NCBI RefSeq assembly: GCF_000319305.2
Contig: NZ_AMWJ02000001.1
Location: 248,001 to 312,000, forward strand
Length of the DNA: 64,000 bases
DNA from: Pseudomonas bharatica CSV86
GTDB taxonomy: Bacteria > Pseudomonadota > Gammaproteobacteria > Pseudomonadales > Pseudomonadaceae
Direction of reading: 5' to 3'
Positions 1-8,952 of the stretch are shown here, in pieces; the first letter of the stretch is position 1; every line of letters begins with the position of its first letter. A program made the translations under genes and the position numbers. A model generated the notes under the pieces. It was not told where the DNA came from. It was given only the letters and a program-made list of their open reading frames with translations, and made no database searches.

Positions 1-167
1 GCGCTGCCGCGAGCGTTGGTCAGCATATGCAACGCGCAGCCGCCAAAGATGTAAGCCTTGAATGCACCCGAAGGCTTTCCTTCCAGTAGCGGAAGAACGC
101 GATCAAACAGACGAATCACAGCAAGAGTAAGAGGTGTCTCGAAGTATTCTGGTACGTGGTTGTTCAT
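1..167 (-). CDS. DUF6036-like nucleotidyltransferase-type protein, 3' end cut by window edge
   Basis: Only the first 55 codons are visible. The protein begins MNNHVPEYFETPLTLAVIRL and continues to a stretch reading AYIFGGCALHMLTNARGS, which resembles the GG/GS-type nucleotidyltransferase start of DUF6036 and AbiEii-like proteins. The ATG at 167 is preceded by GGAGA at normal spacing. The start lies only about 14 bases after the T-run of the kgtP terminator, so the gene either has a promoter overlapping that terminator or is read through it. The family assignment rests on a short N-terminus and is tentative. Confidence 0.5.
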   Translation of the reverse strand, partial: MNNHVPEYFETPLTLAVIRLFDRVLPLLEGKPSGAFKAYIFGGCALHMLTNARGS

Positions 168-180
168 TGATGTCTCCAAT

Positions 181-217
181 AAAAAAGCCCCCGACTTTCC
201 GGTCGAGGGCTTCGTTT
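181..217 (-). terminator. Rho-independent terminator of kgtP
   Basis: On the minus strand GCCCTCGAC pairs with GTCGGGGGC (one G-T pair) around a six-base loop and is followed by TTTTTT. It lies just after the kgtP stop. The plus strand also ends in TTCGTTTT, so it may work both ways. Confidence 0.8.
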
Positions 218-240
218 TCAGCAGATCACGGGTGATCTAA

Positions 241-1566
241 TCAGTCAGTCACGATCCGCGAGTGCTTCTGTGTGTCCTTCATGAACACATACACCAGCAG
301 CGAGCAGGCGATGCAAGCGGTGACGTACCAGTAGTAACCGGTCTCCATGCCCGCGCTCTTGAACCACAGCGCTACGTATTCAGCCGTACCGCCGAAGATC
401 GATACGGTCAGCGCGTACGGCAGGCCGACGCCCAGTGCGCGGATCTCGGTAGGGAACAGCTCGGCCTTCACCACGGCGTTGATCGAGGTGTAGCCGCTGA
501 CGATGATCAGCGCCGCCATGATCAGGAAGAACGCGCCCCACCAGCTTTGCACGGTGTGCAGGGTCGAGAGGATCGGCACGGTGAAGATCGTGCCGAGTAC
601 ACCGAAGGCGATCAGGATCGGACGCCGGCCGATCCTGTCCGACAGCGCGCCGATCACCGGTTGCAGGCACATGAACAGGAACAGGGTGGCCGCCGAGATC
701 ATGGTCGAGTCGGTGATGCTCATGCCCACGGTGTTGACCAGGTACTTCTGCATGTAGGTGGTGTAGGTGTAGAACGCCAGGGTGCCGCCCATGGTCAGGC
801 CGACCACGGTGGCGAGTTCCTTCGGATGGCGCAGCAGGGTGCGCATCAGGCTTTCCTTGGCCTTGGGCTTTTCCTTTTTGGTGAAGGACTCGGTCTCTTC
901 CATGCCGCGGCGCAGGTACAGCGCAACCACCGCGCACAGCGCGCCGATCACGAAGGGTACGCGCCAGCCCCAGGCGTACAACTGCTCGGTGGTCAGGGTC
1001 TGTTGCAGGACGATCAGCACGGCGAGGGCGATGAGCTGGCCGGAGATCAGGGTCACGTACTGGAAGCTGGAGAAGAAACCACGGCGTTTCTTGTCGGCCA
1101 TTTCGCTGAGGTAGGTGGCCGAGGTGCCGTATTCGCCACCCACCGACAGGCCCTGCATCAGGCGGGCGATGACCAGCAGGACCGGCGCCGCGACGCCGAT
1201 GGTTTCATAGCCTGGGGTCAGGGCGATGACCAGGGAGCCGAAGCACATCAGCAGCACCGAAGCCATCAGCGCCGCCTTGCGCCCCTTGCGGTCGGCGTAC
1301 AGGCCCATCAGCCAGCCGCCGATCGGGCGCATCAGGAAGCCCACGGCGAAGATCGCGGCGGTGTTGAGCAGTTGCGCGGTGGTGTCGCCGGCCGGGAAGA
1401 ACGCCTTGGCGAAGTACAGGGAGAATGCGGCGTAGACGTACCAGTCGTACCACTCGACCATGTTGCCCACCGACCCGCTGAAGATCGATTTGAGGCGGCT
1501 GGAGGTGGTCTTTGGCGCAGCCGTGGCAGTGGCTGCCCCGGCAGGCAGGGTGGAAGTGTTATCCAT
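241..1566 (-). CDS. kgtP: MHS-family 2-oxoglutarate/dicarboxylate:H+ symporter (KgtP-like)
   Basis: This 441-residue MFS transporter has about 12 membrane segments. It carries the family loop GLYADRKGRKAAL after helix 2, a second copy DRIGRRP in the middle loop, and the MHS signature region RLMQGLSVGGEYGTSATYL near residues 135-155. The length fits the metabolite:H+ symporter branch, which includes KgtP and the Pseudomonas dicarboxylate carrier controlled by MifSR. It is an inner-membrane protein expected to import 2-oxoglutarate. The neighbouring sigma-54 regulator pair and the sigma-54 promoter upstream support this substrate. Substrate identity is inferred from context, not from residues. 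Confidence 0.85.
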   Translation of the reverse strand: MDNTSTLPAGAATATAAPKTTSSRLKSIFSGSVGNMVEWYDWYVYAAFSLYFAKAFFPAGDTTAQLLNTAAIFAVGFLMRPIGGWLMGLYADRKGRKAALMASVLLMCFGSLVIALTPGYETIGVAAPVLLVIARLMQGLSVGGEYGTSATYLSEMADKKRRGFFSSFQYVTLISGQLIALAVLIVLQQTLTTEQLYAWGWRVPFVIGALCAVVALYLRRGMEETESFTKKEKPKAKESLMRTLLRHPKELATVVGLTMGGTLAFYTYTTYMQKYLVNTVGMSITDSTMISAATLFLFMCLQPVIGALSDRIGRRPILIAFGVLGTIFTVPILSTLHTVQSWWGAFFLIMAALIIVSGYTSINAVVKAELFPTEIRALGVGLPYALTVSIFGGTAEYVALWFKSAGMETGYYWYVTACIACSLLVYVFMKDTQKHSRIVTD

Positions 1567-1627
1567 TGGACGGAACCTTCATGTTGTTTTTGTGGTGGCG
1601 CGTTGGAGCGCGGCCTGCGGGGGCTAT

Positions 1628-1644
1628 AGCAGGAGGTGTGCCAG
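1628..1644 (-). promoter_or_regulatory. Sigma-54 (-24/-12) promoter of kgtP
   Basis: The minus strand reads CTGGCACACCTCCTGCT. It matches TGGCAC-N5-TGC, with GG and GC elements separated by exactly 10 bases as RpoN requires. A start site about 12 bases downstream would leave a leader of roughly 50 bases before the kgtP ATG. An RpoN promoter is what a gene regulated by the adjacent GAFTGA-type activator should have. Confidence 0.82.
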
Positions 1645-1663
1645 GGGAACCGGGGTGGCCCCA

Positions 1664-1756
1664 ATCGCTGGCAAGCCAGCTCCCACAGGTCCTGTGTCAG
1701 GCCCGTATTCAGCGGCTTGCAGGGAACCTGTGGGAGCTGGCTTGCCAGCGATGAGG
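1664..1756. repeat. REP inverted pair
   Basis: Two copies of the Pseudomonas REP core (ATCGCTGGCAAGCCAGCTCC and its inverse) face each other across about 35 bases. They lie between the kgtP sigma-54 promoter and its upstream activator sites. Confidence 0.9.
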
Positions 1757-1786
1757 CCAGCCCAGGCAACAACAATGAAGGGCTTG

Positions 1787-1835
1787 ATAAGCGGATTTCC
1801 GCTTATGGAATGTAGGATGCAAGCGGAAATCCGCT
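1787..1835. promoter_or_regulatory. Two tandem dyads, likely MifR enhancer for kgtP
   Basis: The first dyad at 1787-1806 has arms ATAAGCGGA and TCCGCTTAT around two bases. The second at 1822-1835 has arms AGCGGA and TCCGCT around two bases. Their centres are 32 bp apart, about three helical turns. They lie about 160 and 190 bp upstream of the sigma-54 promoter, a typical enhancer distance. The second dyad abuts and slightly overlaps the mifR stop codon. Binding by MifR is inferred. Confidence 0.72.
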
Positions 1836-3169
1836 CATGGCCTATCGAGAAAATCCTCCCGCACCAGCCCATGGCGCTGCATTTTCTCGTTCAGGGTCCG
1901 CCGCGGCAGTTGCAGCTCCTCCATCACCGCCTTGATTTCCCCTTTATGCCTCCGCAGCGAGGTACGCAGGCAGTTGGCCTCGAACGCCTCGCTCTGCGCT
2001 GCCAGCGAGGAGTCCGCCGCCACCTGCGGCGCCGACGGATCGCTCAGGCCCATGGCATGGCGTTCCGCCGCATTGGCCAGCTCGCGCACGTTGCCCGGCC
2101 AGTCATGCCCGAGCAATTGCCCGAGTTGGGCGATGCTCAACGGCGGCGCGGTGCGGCCGGTGCGCTCGGCGGCATGCCGGGCGAAATGTTCGAACAGCAG
2201 GGGAATGTCCTCGCGCCGCTCGCGCAGCGGCGCCAGGCGCAGCTCGGCAATATTCAGCCGGTACACCAGGTCCTCGCGAAAGCGCCCGGCGCGGGCTTCT
2301 TCGAGCAGGTCCGGCTTGGTCGCGGCGACGATGCGCAGATCCACCTCGATGCTCTGGTTGGCCCCCAGGCGTTCCAGCCTGTGCTCCTGGATCACCCGCA
2401 GCAGCTTGGCCTGCTGGGCCAGGGGCATGCTTTCGATCTCGTCGAGAAACACCGTGCCGCCGTTGGCATATTCCAGCTTGCCGATGCGCTTGCCCTGGGC
2501 GCCGGTAAAGGCCCCGCTCTCGTGGCCGAACAGCTCGGCCTCGAACAGGTGCTCGGGGATAGCCGCGCAGTTCAGGGCCACGAACGGCTTGTCCGCCCGT
2601 GGCCCGAAATCATGCAGGCAACGGGCGACCTGCTCCTTGCCGCTGCCGGTTTCGCCGCGGATCAGCACGTTGACCGGCAACGCCGCCAGTTCCAGCACCT
2701 GGCGGCGCAACTGTTGCATGCCCTGGGTCATGCCGAGCAGGGTGGCTTCGAGGCGGGTCCTGAGATCGGCCTGTTCGTGCAGGCGGCGGTTCTCCAGGAT
2801 CAGCCGGCGTTTCTCCAGCGCCCGTTGCAGGCTGCCCAAGAGGCTTTCCGGGCTGAAGGGTTTTTCCAGGAAGTCGTAGGCGCCGTTGCGCATGGCCTCC
2901 ACCGCCATCGGCACATCACCGTGGCCGGTGAGCAGGATCACCGGCAGGTCGGCATCACGCGCTTGAAGCGCTGCCAGCAGTTGCAGGCCATCCATGCCGG
3001 GCATGCGGACATCGCTGAGGATCACCCCGGGGAAATGCGCCGGCAGTTGCGCCAGGCATTCTTCGGCGCGGCTGAACGGCTGCACCTGGAAACCGGAGAG
3101 CCCCAGCCATTGCTGGACCGCCGTGCGGATGCTGGCTTCATCGTCGACGACAATCACCGAATTCAACAT
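1835..3169 (-). CDS. mifR: MifR/DctD-type sigma-54 dependent response regulator
   Basis: The protein has 444 residues in the NtrC layout. A receiver domain (about 1-120) carries the phospho-acceptor Asp53 in LSDVRMPGMD and the conserved Lys in EKPF. An AAA+ domain (about 145-375) has Walker A GETGSGKE and the sigma-54 contact loop ESGAFTGAQ. A Fis-like helix-turn-helix lies at the C-terminus (LQLPRRTLNEKMQRHGL). It should activate the sigma-54 promoter of kgtP when phosphorylated by the adjacent kinase. Its start overlaps the end of mifS by 7 bases, so the two are translationally coupled. In Pseudomonas MifSR controls 2-oxoglutarate use; DctBD-like C4-dicarboxylate sensing is the alternative reading. 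Confidence 0.85.
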   Translation of the reverse strand: MLNSVIVVDDEASIRTAVQQWLGLSGFQVQPFSRAEECLAQLPAHFPGVILSDVRMPGMDGLQLLAALQARDADLPVILLTGHGDVPMAVEAMRNGAYDFLEKPFSPESLLGSLQRALEKRRLILENRRLHEQADLRTRLEATLLGMTQGMQQLRRQVLELAALPVNVLIRGETGSGKEQVARCLHDFGPRADKPFVALNCAAIPEHLFEAELFGHESGAFTGAQGKRIGKLEYANGGTVFLDEIESMPLAQQAKLLRVIQEHRLERLGANQSIEVDLRIVAATKPDLLEEARAGRFREDLVYRLNIAELRLAPLRERREDIPLLFEHFARHAAERTGRTAPPLSIAQLGQLLGHDWPGNVRELANAAERHAMGLSDPSAPQVAADSSLAAQSEAFEANCLRTSLRRHKGEIKAVMEELQLPRRTLNEKMQRHGLVREDFLDRP

Positions 3170-4920
3170 ACGGGCTCCGGATCACGGGGAAGGGTAAAGC
3201 TGAAACGGGCGCCGCCAGGCTGGTTCTCGACTACCAGGCGGCTGCCGGCCTCGTGGATGATGCCATAGGAAATCGCCAGGCCCAGCCCCAGCCCCTCACC
3301 TACCGGCTTGGTGGTGAAGAACGGATCGAAGACATTGCCCAGGTGTTCCGGGGCGATGCCGCCACCGCTGTCCAGCACGCTCAGGCGCCAGCCATCGGTC
3401 TCGGCCTCGATGCGGATTTCCAGGCGGCGAAAGCCCTTGTCGAGCATGGCGTCGAGGGCGTTGTGCAGCAGGTTGATCAGTACCTGTTCCAGGCGGATCG
3501 CATCGCCGCGCACCCAGGCCGGTCGCGCCAGGTACAGCGCGGTGCTGACGTTTTCCGCGCGGATGCGTGCATCCAGCAGTTGCAGGGCGTGGTCCACCAC
3601 CGTGGCCAGGTCCAGCCGTTCGCGCAGGCCACTGGGGCTGTTGCGGGCGAAGGTCTTGAGGTGGCCGGTGAGCGAGGCCATGCGCGTGAGCATTTGTTCC
3701 AGCGGCACCAGGGCCTGGCGGGCGTCTTCCAGGCGATCGTGGTCCAGCAGCAGGCGCAGGGTCGCCAGTTGCATGCGCTGGGCAGTCAATGGCTGGTTCA
3801 GTTCGTGGGCCAGGGCGGCGGACATCTGCCCCAGCGCCGCCAGCTTGGTCGATTGCACCAGGCCTTCCTGAGCAGTGCGCAGCTCGCGTGTGCGTTCTTC
3901 CACCAGCCGCTTCAACTCCTCGCGGCTGCGCTGGCGCAGGCGGGCCAGGCGCAGGCGCTGGCTGACGAAGAGCACGGCGAAGACCAGGCTCAGCCATATC
4001 GCCGCTGCCGCCAGCGCGGCGTTCCTGCCGTCGTTGCCGGTCTGTGGCTGGCGCAACAGGTGCAGGGTCCAGCCTTCGCTTTCCAGCGGCAGGCTTTCCC
4101 ACAGGTAATCGACCGATCCCTGTGGCCCCTGCACCCGCACCAGGTTGCTGGTGTCGTCGAAGCGTTCGAGCACCTGCCGCTGCAGCGGTACCAGCGCTTG
4201 CTTGTCGTACTGCCGGGTCTGTTCCAGCTCGTTGAAATCATGGGCCGACAGCGTATTCAGCTTGCGATAGCGCCAGCCATCCTGGTTGGCGATGAAGATG
4301 ATCCCGCGCGAGTCGGTGACCAGGACCACGTCATTGCCCTGGCGCCACTCCCGTTCGAGCTCGGGAAACTCTAGCTTGACCACCATGGCGCCGAGGAAAC
4401 CCTGCTGTTCGTCGGTCACGGCACTGGAGAGGAAATAGCCGGGAATCCCGCTGGTCACCCCGACCGCGTAGAAGCGCCCGGTGCCCTGGCTGCGGGTCTG
4501 CTTGAAGTAAGGGCGGAACGCATAGTTGTGGCCCACGTAGGTGGTGGGCAGCCGCCAATTGCTCGCGGCTACGGCCAGGCCGGTGCGGTCGAGCAGTTCC
4601 AGGGTCGAAGAGTTGGCCGCGCCGTTGATGCGCTCCAGCTTGTGGTTGAGATGGTCCTGGGTGGCTCCTTCGACCGGGCCGCGCAGGGCGCTGATCAGTT
4701 CGGGATCGAGGGCCAGCACCGCCGGCAGGGCGCGGTAGCGTTCGATCAGGGTATGCAGCGAGTTGGCGTACAACCCGAGCTGCTGGCTGGCGCGGGCGGC
4801 GTCCTCGAGCATTGCCTGCTGCTCGGCGTGCTGCCGCGCCCAGGTGGCGGCGATCAGGGTGCCGGCGGCGATTGCGAGGACGATCAGGCCCAGGCGCAAG
4901 GTGCGAAAGGAAAGCGACAT
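3163..4920 (-). CDS. mifS: MifS/DctB-type sensor histidine kinase
   Basis: This 585-residue membrane kinase has a transmembrane segment at about 10-27 and a periplasmic double-Cache-type sensor up to about residue 300. A second segment follows (AALAAAAIWLSLVFAVLFV) and then a coiled coil. The dimerisation helix holds the H-box ALAHELNQPLTAQRM. The C-terminal HATPase shows INLLHNALDAM (N box), DSGGGI (G1) and GLGLGLAISYGII (G2). It is expected to sense an extracytoplasmic dicarboxylate and phosphorylate MifR. The gene is first in the mifS-mifR pair and starts 60 bases past the bglX stop. No strong Shine-Dalgarno is visible. Confidence 0.85.
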   Translation of the reverse strand: MSLSFRTLRLGLIVLAIAAGTLIAATWARQHAEQQAMLEDAARASQQLGLYANSLHTLIERYRALPAVLALDPELISALRGPVEGATQDHLNHKLERINGAANSSTLELLDRTGLAVAASNWRLPTTYVGHNYAFRPYFKQTRSQGTGRFYAVGVTSGIPGYFLSSAVTDEQQGFLGAMVVKLEFPELEREWRQGNDVVLVTDSRGIIFIANQDGWRYRKLNTLSAHDFNELEQTRQYDKQALVPLQRQVLERFDDTSNLVRVQGPQGSVDYLWESLPLESEGWTLHLLRQPQTGNDGRNAALAAAAIWLSLVFAVLFVSQRLRLARLRQRSREELKRLVEERTRELRTAQEGLVQSTKLAALGQMSAALAHELNQPLTAQRMQLATLRLLLDHDRLEDARQALVPLEQMLTRMASLTGHLKTFARNSPSGLRERLDLATVVDHALQLLDARIRAENVSTALYLARPAWVRGDAIRLEQVLINLLHNALDAMLDKGFRRLEIRIEAETDGWRLSVLDSGGGIAPEHLGNVFDPFFTTKPVGEGLGLGLAISYGIIHEAGSRLVVENQPGGARFSFTLPRDPEPVC

Positions 4921-4980
4921 GACAAGCCATCCGGGCGAGGGGGAAGGCCGGAGGGCGCTTCCCCTTGGGCGTGGCGACGC

Positions 4981-7278
4981 TTACAGCAGCTCGAAGCTCT
5001 GCTGCTGCACCGACTCGGAATCCAGGCCGACCTGTACGTTGAACTCGCCCGCTTCGGCGGCGTACTTCAACTGGCTGTTGTAGAACTTCAGGTCGTCCTC
5101 GCTGATGCGGAAAGTCACCGTACGTTCTTCGCCCGCCTTGAGCAGGATCTTCTGGAAGTTCTTCAGTTCCTTCACCGGCCGGCTCATCGACGCGGCGACG
5201 TCTTGCACGTACAGCTGGACCACGGTTTCGCCGTCGCGCTTGCCGGTGTTCTTCACCGTGACGCTGGCTTCCAGGCTGGCGCCTTTCTTCAGGGTCTTGC
5301 CCGACAGGGTCAGCGGCGACAGCGAGAAGTCGGTATAGCTCAGGCCATAGCCGAACGGATACAGCGGGCCGTTGGGCTCCTCGAAGTACTGCGAGGTGTA
5401 GTTGCCCGGTTTGCCCGGGGTGAACGGCCGGCCGATGCGCATATGGTTGTAGTACATCGGGATCTGCCCCACCGAGCGCGGGAAGGTGATCGGCAGCTTG
5501 CCCGACGGGTTGTAGTCGCCGAACAGCACGTCGGCGATGGCGTTGCCGCCCTCGGTGCCGGAGAACCAGGTTTCGAGGATGGCATCGGCCTGCTCGCGCT
5601 CCCAGGCGATCGACAGCGGGCGGCCGTTCATCAGCACCAGCACCAGCGGCTTGCCGGTGGCCTTCAGGGCCTTGATCAGGTCGCGCTGCACCGCCGGGAT
5701 TTCCAGGGTGGTACGGCTGGAGGATTCGTGGGACATGCCACGGGATTCTCCGACCACGGCCACCACCACGTCGGCGCTCCGCGCGGCCTTCACCGCTTCG
5801 TCGATCAGTACTTGGGCCGGACGCGGGTCGTTGACGATTTCCGGGGCGTCGAAGTTGAGGAAGTTCAGGTAATCGAACATCGCCTTGTCGCCGGTGATGT
5901 TCGAGCCCTTGGCGTAGACCAGCTTCGCCTTGTCGCCGATGGCGCGGCGCAGGCCTTCGCGGACGGTCACCGAATGCACCGGCTTACCGTCGGCGGCCCA
6001 GCTGCCCATCATGTCTATCGGCGCATCGGCCAGCGGGCCGACCAGGGCGATGGTGCCGCTCTTCTTCAGTGGCAGGGTCTGCGCACGGTTTTCCAGCAGC
6101 ACCAGGCCGCGGCGTGCCACGTCGCGGGCGGCTTCGCGGTGCAGGCGGGAGTCGGCGTAGTAGTCCGGTACATCGTTCTCGGCCTTGCCGATACGCACGT
6201 AAGGGTCCTTGAACAGGCCCATGTCGTACTTGGCACCCAGCACTTCGCGTACCGCCTGGTCGAGCTCGCCCTGGCTGACTTCACCGGACTTGAGCAGGCC
6301 CGGCAGTTCCTCGCCGTACAGGGTGTCGTTCATGCTCATGTCGATGCCGGCCTTGATCGCCAGCTTCGCCGCCTCGCGGCCGTCGCGGGCCACGCCATGG
6401 CGGATCAGTTCCTGGATGGCGCCGTGGTCGCTGATGGTCACCCCATCGAAGCCCCACTCCTTGCGCAGCAGGTCGTTCATCAACCAGGTGTTGGAGGTGG
6501 CCGGCACGCCGTTGATCGAGTTCAGCGCCACCATCACCCCGCCAGCACCGGCGTCGATGGCCGCGCGGTAGGGAGGCAGGTAGTCGTTGTACATCTTCGG
6601 CAGGCTCATATCGACCGTGTTGTAGTCGCGTCCGCCTTCCACCGCGCCGTACAGGGCGAAGTGCTTGACGATGGCCATGATGCTGTCCGGCTCGGCCGGG
6701 CTCTTGCCCTGGAACGACTCGACCATCACCTTGCCGATCTTCGAGGTCAGGTAGGTGTCTTCGCCGAAGCCTTCGCTGGTGCGGCCCCAGCGCGGGTCAC
6801 GGGCGATATCGACCATGGGCGCGAAGGTCATGTCGAGGGAGTCGGCGGCGGCTTCGACGGCCGAGGTGCGGCCGACCGTGGCGATCGCCTGCATGTCCCA
6901 GGACGAGGCCATGCCCAGGCCGATCGGGAAGATGGTGCGGTTACCGTGGATGGTGTCGTAGGCGAAGAACATCGGGATCTTCAGGCGGCTGCGCATGGCG
7001 GCGTCCTGCATCGGCCGGTTCTCCGGGGCGGTGCGCGAGTTGAAGGTGCCGCCGATGCGGCCGGCGGCGATCTCCTCGCGGATCTTCTCCCTAGGCATTT
7101 CCGGGCCGATGGAGATAAGGCGCAACTGGCCGATCTTCTCGTCCTGGGTCATCTGGCCCAGCAATTTGTCGACGAAAGCCTTCTTTTCCTGCAACTGCGC
7201 GGCGGCGGCGGAGGTATCGGCCAGGGCGACCTGACTGGCCAGGCTGACGAGCAGACCCAGCAAACACAGTTTCTTCAT
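4981..7278 (-). CDS. bglX: Periplasmic beta-glucosidase BglX (GH3)
   Basis: This 765-residue glycoside hydrolase family 3 enzyme has a signal peptide ending near ALA at residue 20. The N-terminal barrel contains KHFALYGAVEGGRDY (about 205-219) and the nucleophile motif GFDGVTISDHGA with Asp284. The second alpha/beta domain includes VVGESRGMSHESSSR, and a fibronectin-III-like domain closes the C-terminus (KNTGKRDGETVVQLY). It releases terminal glucose from beta-linked oligosaccharides in the periplasm. It is full length for BglX. The gene is divergent from lemA across about 185 bases that must hold both promoters. Confidence 0.93.
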   Translation of the reverse strand: MKKLCLLGLLVSLASQVALADTSAAAAQLQEKKAFVDKLLGQMTQDEKIGQLRLISIGPEMPREKIREEIAAGRIGGTFNSRTAPENRPMQDAAMRSRLKIPMFFAYDTIHGNRTIFPIGLGMASSWDMQAIATVGRTSAVEAAADSLDMTFAPMVDIARDPRWGRTSEGFGEDTYLTSKIGKVMVESFQGKSPAEPDSIMAIVKHFALYGAVEGGRDYNTVDMSLPKMYNDYLPPYRAAIDAGAGGVMVALNSINGVPATSNTWLMNDLLRKEWGFDGVTISDHGAIQELIRHGVARDGREAAKLAIKAGIDMSMNDTLYGEELPGLLKSGEVSQGELDQAVREVLGAKYDMGLFKDPYVRIGKAENDVPDYYADSRLHREAARDVARRGLVLLENRAQTLPLKKSGTIALVGPLADAPIDMMGSWAADGKPVHSVTVREGLRRAIGDKAKLVYAKGSNITGDKAMFDYLNFLNFDAPEIVNDPRPAQVLIDEAVKAARSADVVVAVVGESRGMSHESSSRTTLEIPAVQRDLIKALKATGKPLVLVLMNGRPLSIAWEREQADAILETWFSGTEGGNAIADVLFGDYNPSGKLPITFPRSVGQIPMYYNHMRIGRPFTPGKPGNYTSQYFEEPNGPLYPFGYGLSYTDFSLSPLTLSGKTLKKGASLEASVTVKNTGKRDGETVVQLYVQDVAASMSRPVKELKNFQKILLKAGEERTVTFRISEDDLKFYNSQLKYAAEAGEFNVQVGLDSESVQQQSFELL

Positions 7279-7463
7279 GAATTCTGTTCTCGTGGCTCAC
7301 ACCGGTATTCACGGGCGATACCGGCCAGCCGAAATTGGGGGAGCGGCTATTGTTGTAGTTTGCTGGGGCACGTTTTTAGCCGATGGAACCCGTACTCGCC
7401 AGCAGCGGTCACGGATTATGCCTCAAGTGCGGCGGCAAACGGACAAACAAGGAGCTTCACACG

Positions 7464-8059
7464 ATGGTTGCAATCACCCGTGGCAAAACCTGGGTGCTGA
7501 TCCTGCTCGCCAGCCTGCTGGCCGGCTGCGGCATCAACAACATTCCCAGCTACGACGAACAGGTCAAGGCGGCCTGGGGCCAGGTGCAGAACCAGTACCA
7601 GCGCCGCGCCGACCTGATTCCCAACCTGGTGGAAACCGTGAAGGGCTACGCCAGGCATGAACAGGACACCCTCACCGCGGTGATCGAAGCCCGGGCCCGG
7701 GCCACCTCGATCCAGGTGGATGCGAAAACCCTCGACGATCCGGAAAAACTCAAGCAGTTCCAGGCCGCCCAGGCCCAGTTGACCGGTGCGCTGAGCCGCT
7801 TGATGGTGGTGGCCGAGCAATACCCCAACCTCAAGGCCGACCAGAATTTCCTCGCCTTGCAGTCCCAGCTCGAAGGCACGGAAAACCGCATCGCCGTGGC
7901 GCGCAAGGACTTCATTGCGGCGGTGCAGAAGTACAACACCGAGATCCGCACCTTCCCGGGCGCATCTGGCACAGCCTGATGTACAGCGACCTGCCGCTGC
8001 GCGAGAGCTTCGAGGCTACCAGCGCCAATGCCGACAAAGCGCCTGAAGTGAAGTTCTGA
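7464..8059 (+). pseudogene. lemA: LemA family lipoprotein, one-base frameshift near 7961
   Basis: Translation starts at the ATG at 7464, with AGGAG eight bases upstream, and gives a signal peptide with lipobox LLAGC. The LemA core follows (SYDEQVKAAWGQVQNQYQRR, DLIPNLVETVKGYA). The reading frame breaks after RTFPG, where CCCGGGCGC is one C short. With that C restored it continues RIWHSLMYSDLPLRESFEA to a TGA at 8059 that overlaps the next ATG (ATGA). Without the repair the protein loses its last ~27 residues and ends in ASGTA. The neighbouring genes show the same one-base fault, so a sequencing error is likely. LemA proteins are small membrane-anchored helical proteins of poorly known role. 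Confidence 0.85.
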
Positions 8060-8794
8060 TGCGCGCGTTCAAGGCCTTTGCCTTGCTGGCGCTGCTGCTG
8101 GCAGCGCTGGTGGTGCGTGCCGACGTGGTGTTTCCCGCGTTGAGCGGGCGGGTGGTGGACGATGCCAACCTGCTTGACGCCCACACCCGCGTCCAGTTGA
8201 GCCAGATGCTCGAAGCCCATGAACAGGCCACCGGCGAGCAGGTGGTGGTGGCCACGGTGCCTGACCTGCAGGGTTTGCCCATCGAGGAGTACGGTTATCA
8301 ACTCGGCCGGTACTGGGCATCGGCCAGAAGGGCAAGGACAACGGCGCCCTGCTGATCGTCGCACCGCAGCAGCGCAAGGTGCGGATCGAGGTGGGTTACG
8401 GCCTGGAAGGGCTGCTCACCGATGCGCAGAGCTCGGTGATCATCAACCGCATCATCCTCCCGGCGTTCAAGCGTGGCGAAATGAGCCAGGGCATCGTCCA
8501 GGGCAGTGCGGCGATCCTCCAGGTGCTCGGCGGCAATCCGCTGGCGCAGCCGTCGCGGGCCAGTTCCGCGGACGGCGAGGGCGAGCCGCCGTCATTGTGG
8601 GCGATCGGTTTGTTCATCGTGCTGGTGGTGGTTGTGCTTTATCTCCAGGGCCTTGGAGGCGGAGGCCGGCGCGGTGGGCCTGGCGGTGGATTCGGTGGCG
8701 GGTTTGGCGGGTTGGGGGTGGTCGCGGAGGTGGCGGCGGCTTTGGTGGAGGCGGTGGCAGCTTTGGCGGTGGCGGCTCCTCCGGTAGTTGGTGA
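8059..8794 (+). pseudogene. TPM-domain (YgcG-like) membrane protein, two one-base frameshifts
   Basis: The protein starts MRAFKAFALLALLLAALVVRA (signal peptide) and continues into a TPM domain (FPALSGRVVDDANLLDA, EQVVVATVPDLQG). The frame breaks near 8316, where TACTGGGCATC lacks a G. The domain resumes as RKVRIEVGYGLEGLLTDAQ. A second break near 8716 lies in a G-run. Restored, the protein ends in the glycine-rich tail GGGGSFGGGGSSGSW that is usual for this family. The TGA/ATG overlap with lemA shows coupling. The lemA-TPM pairing is common in proteobacteria; the role is unknown, possibly a membrane-surface quality function. Confidence 0.82.
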
Positions 8795-8821
8795 TCCCAC
8801 CATTTCCCTAGCCCCTGGAGA

Positions 8822-8922
8822 ACCCTGTGGGAGCTGGCTTGCCAGCGATAGGGCCCTGACAGACACCATCATTGCTCCTGCTGGCCTCATCGCTGGCAAG
8901 CCAGCTCCCACAGGGTTCTGTG
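8822..8922. repeat. REP inverted pair
   Basis: Two inverted REP cores (CTGTGGGAGCTGGCTTGCC and its complement) lie about 45 bases apart between the two TPM genes. Confidence 0.88.
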
Positions 8923-8952
8923 GTGAGGCTGAAACTGTTCAAAGGAAACACA

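Noticed and set aside
262..1629. A 455-codon plus-strand frame opposite kgtP
   Set aside because: The translation is His/Gln/Arg-rich shadow sequence, while the minus strand encodes a complete MFS transporter.
4930..4980. A terminator after bglX from the GGGGGAAG/CTTCCCC pair
   Set aside because: The stem is plausible but there is no T-run on the bglX strand and it overlaps the mifS start region.
4528..7500. A 990-codon open frame antisense to mifS and bglX
   Set aside because: It is a composition effect of GC-rich genes on the other strand; it has no family motifs, and bglX and mifS are full-length enzymes with intact active sites.
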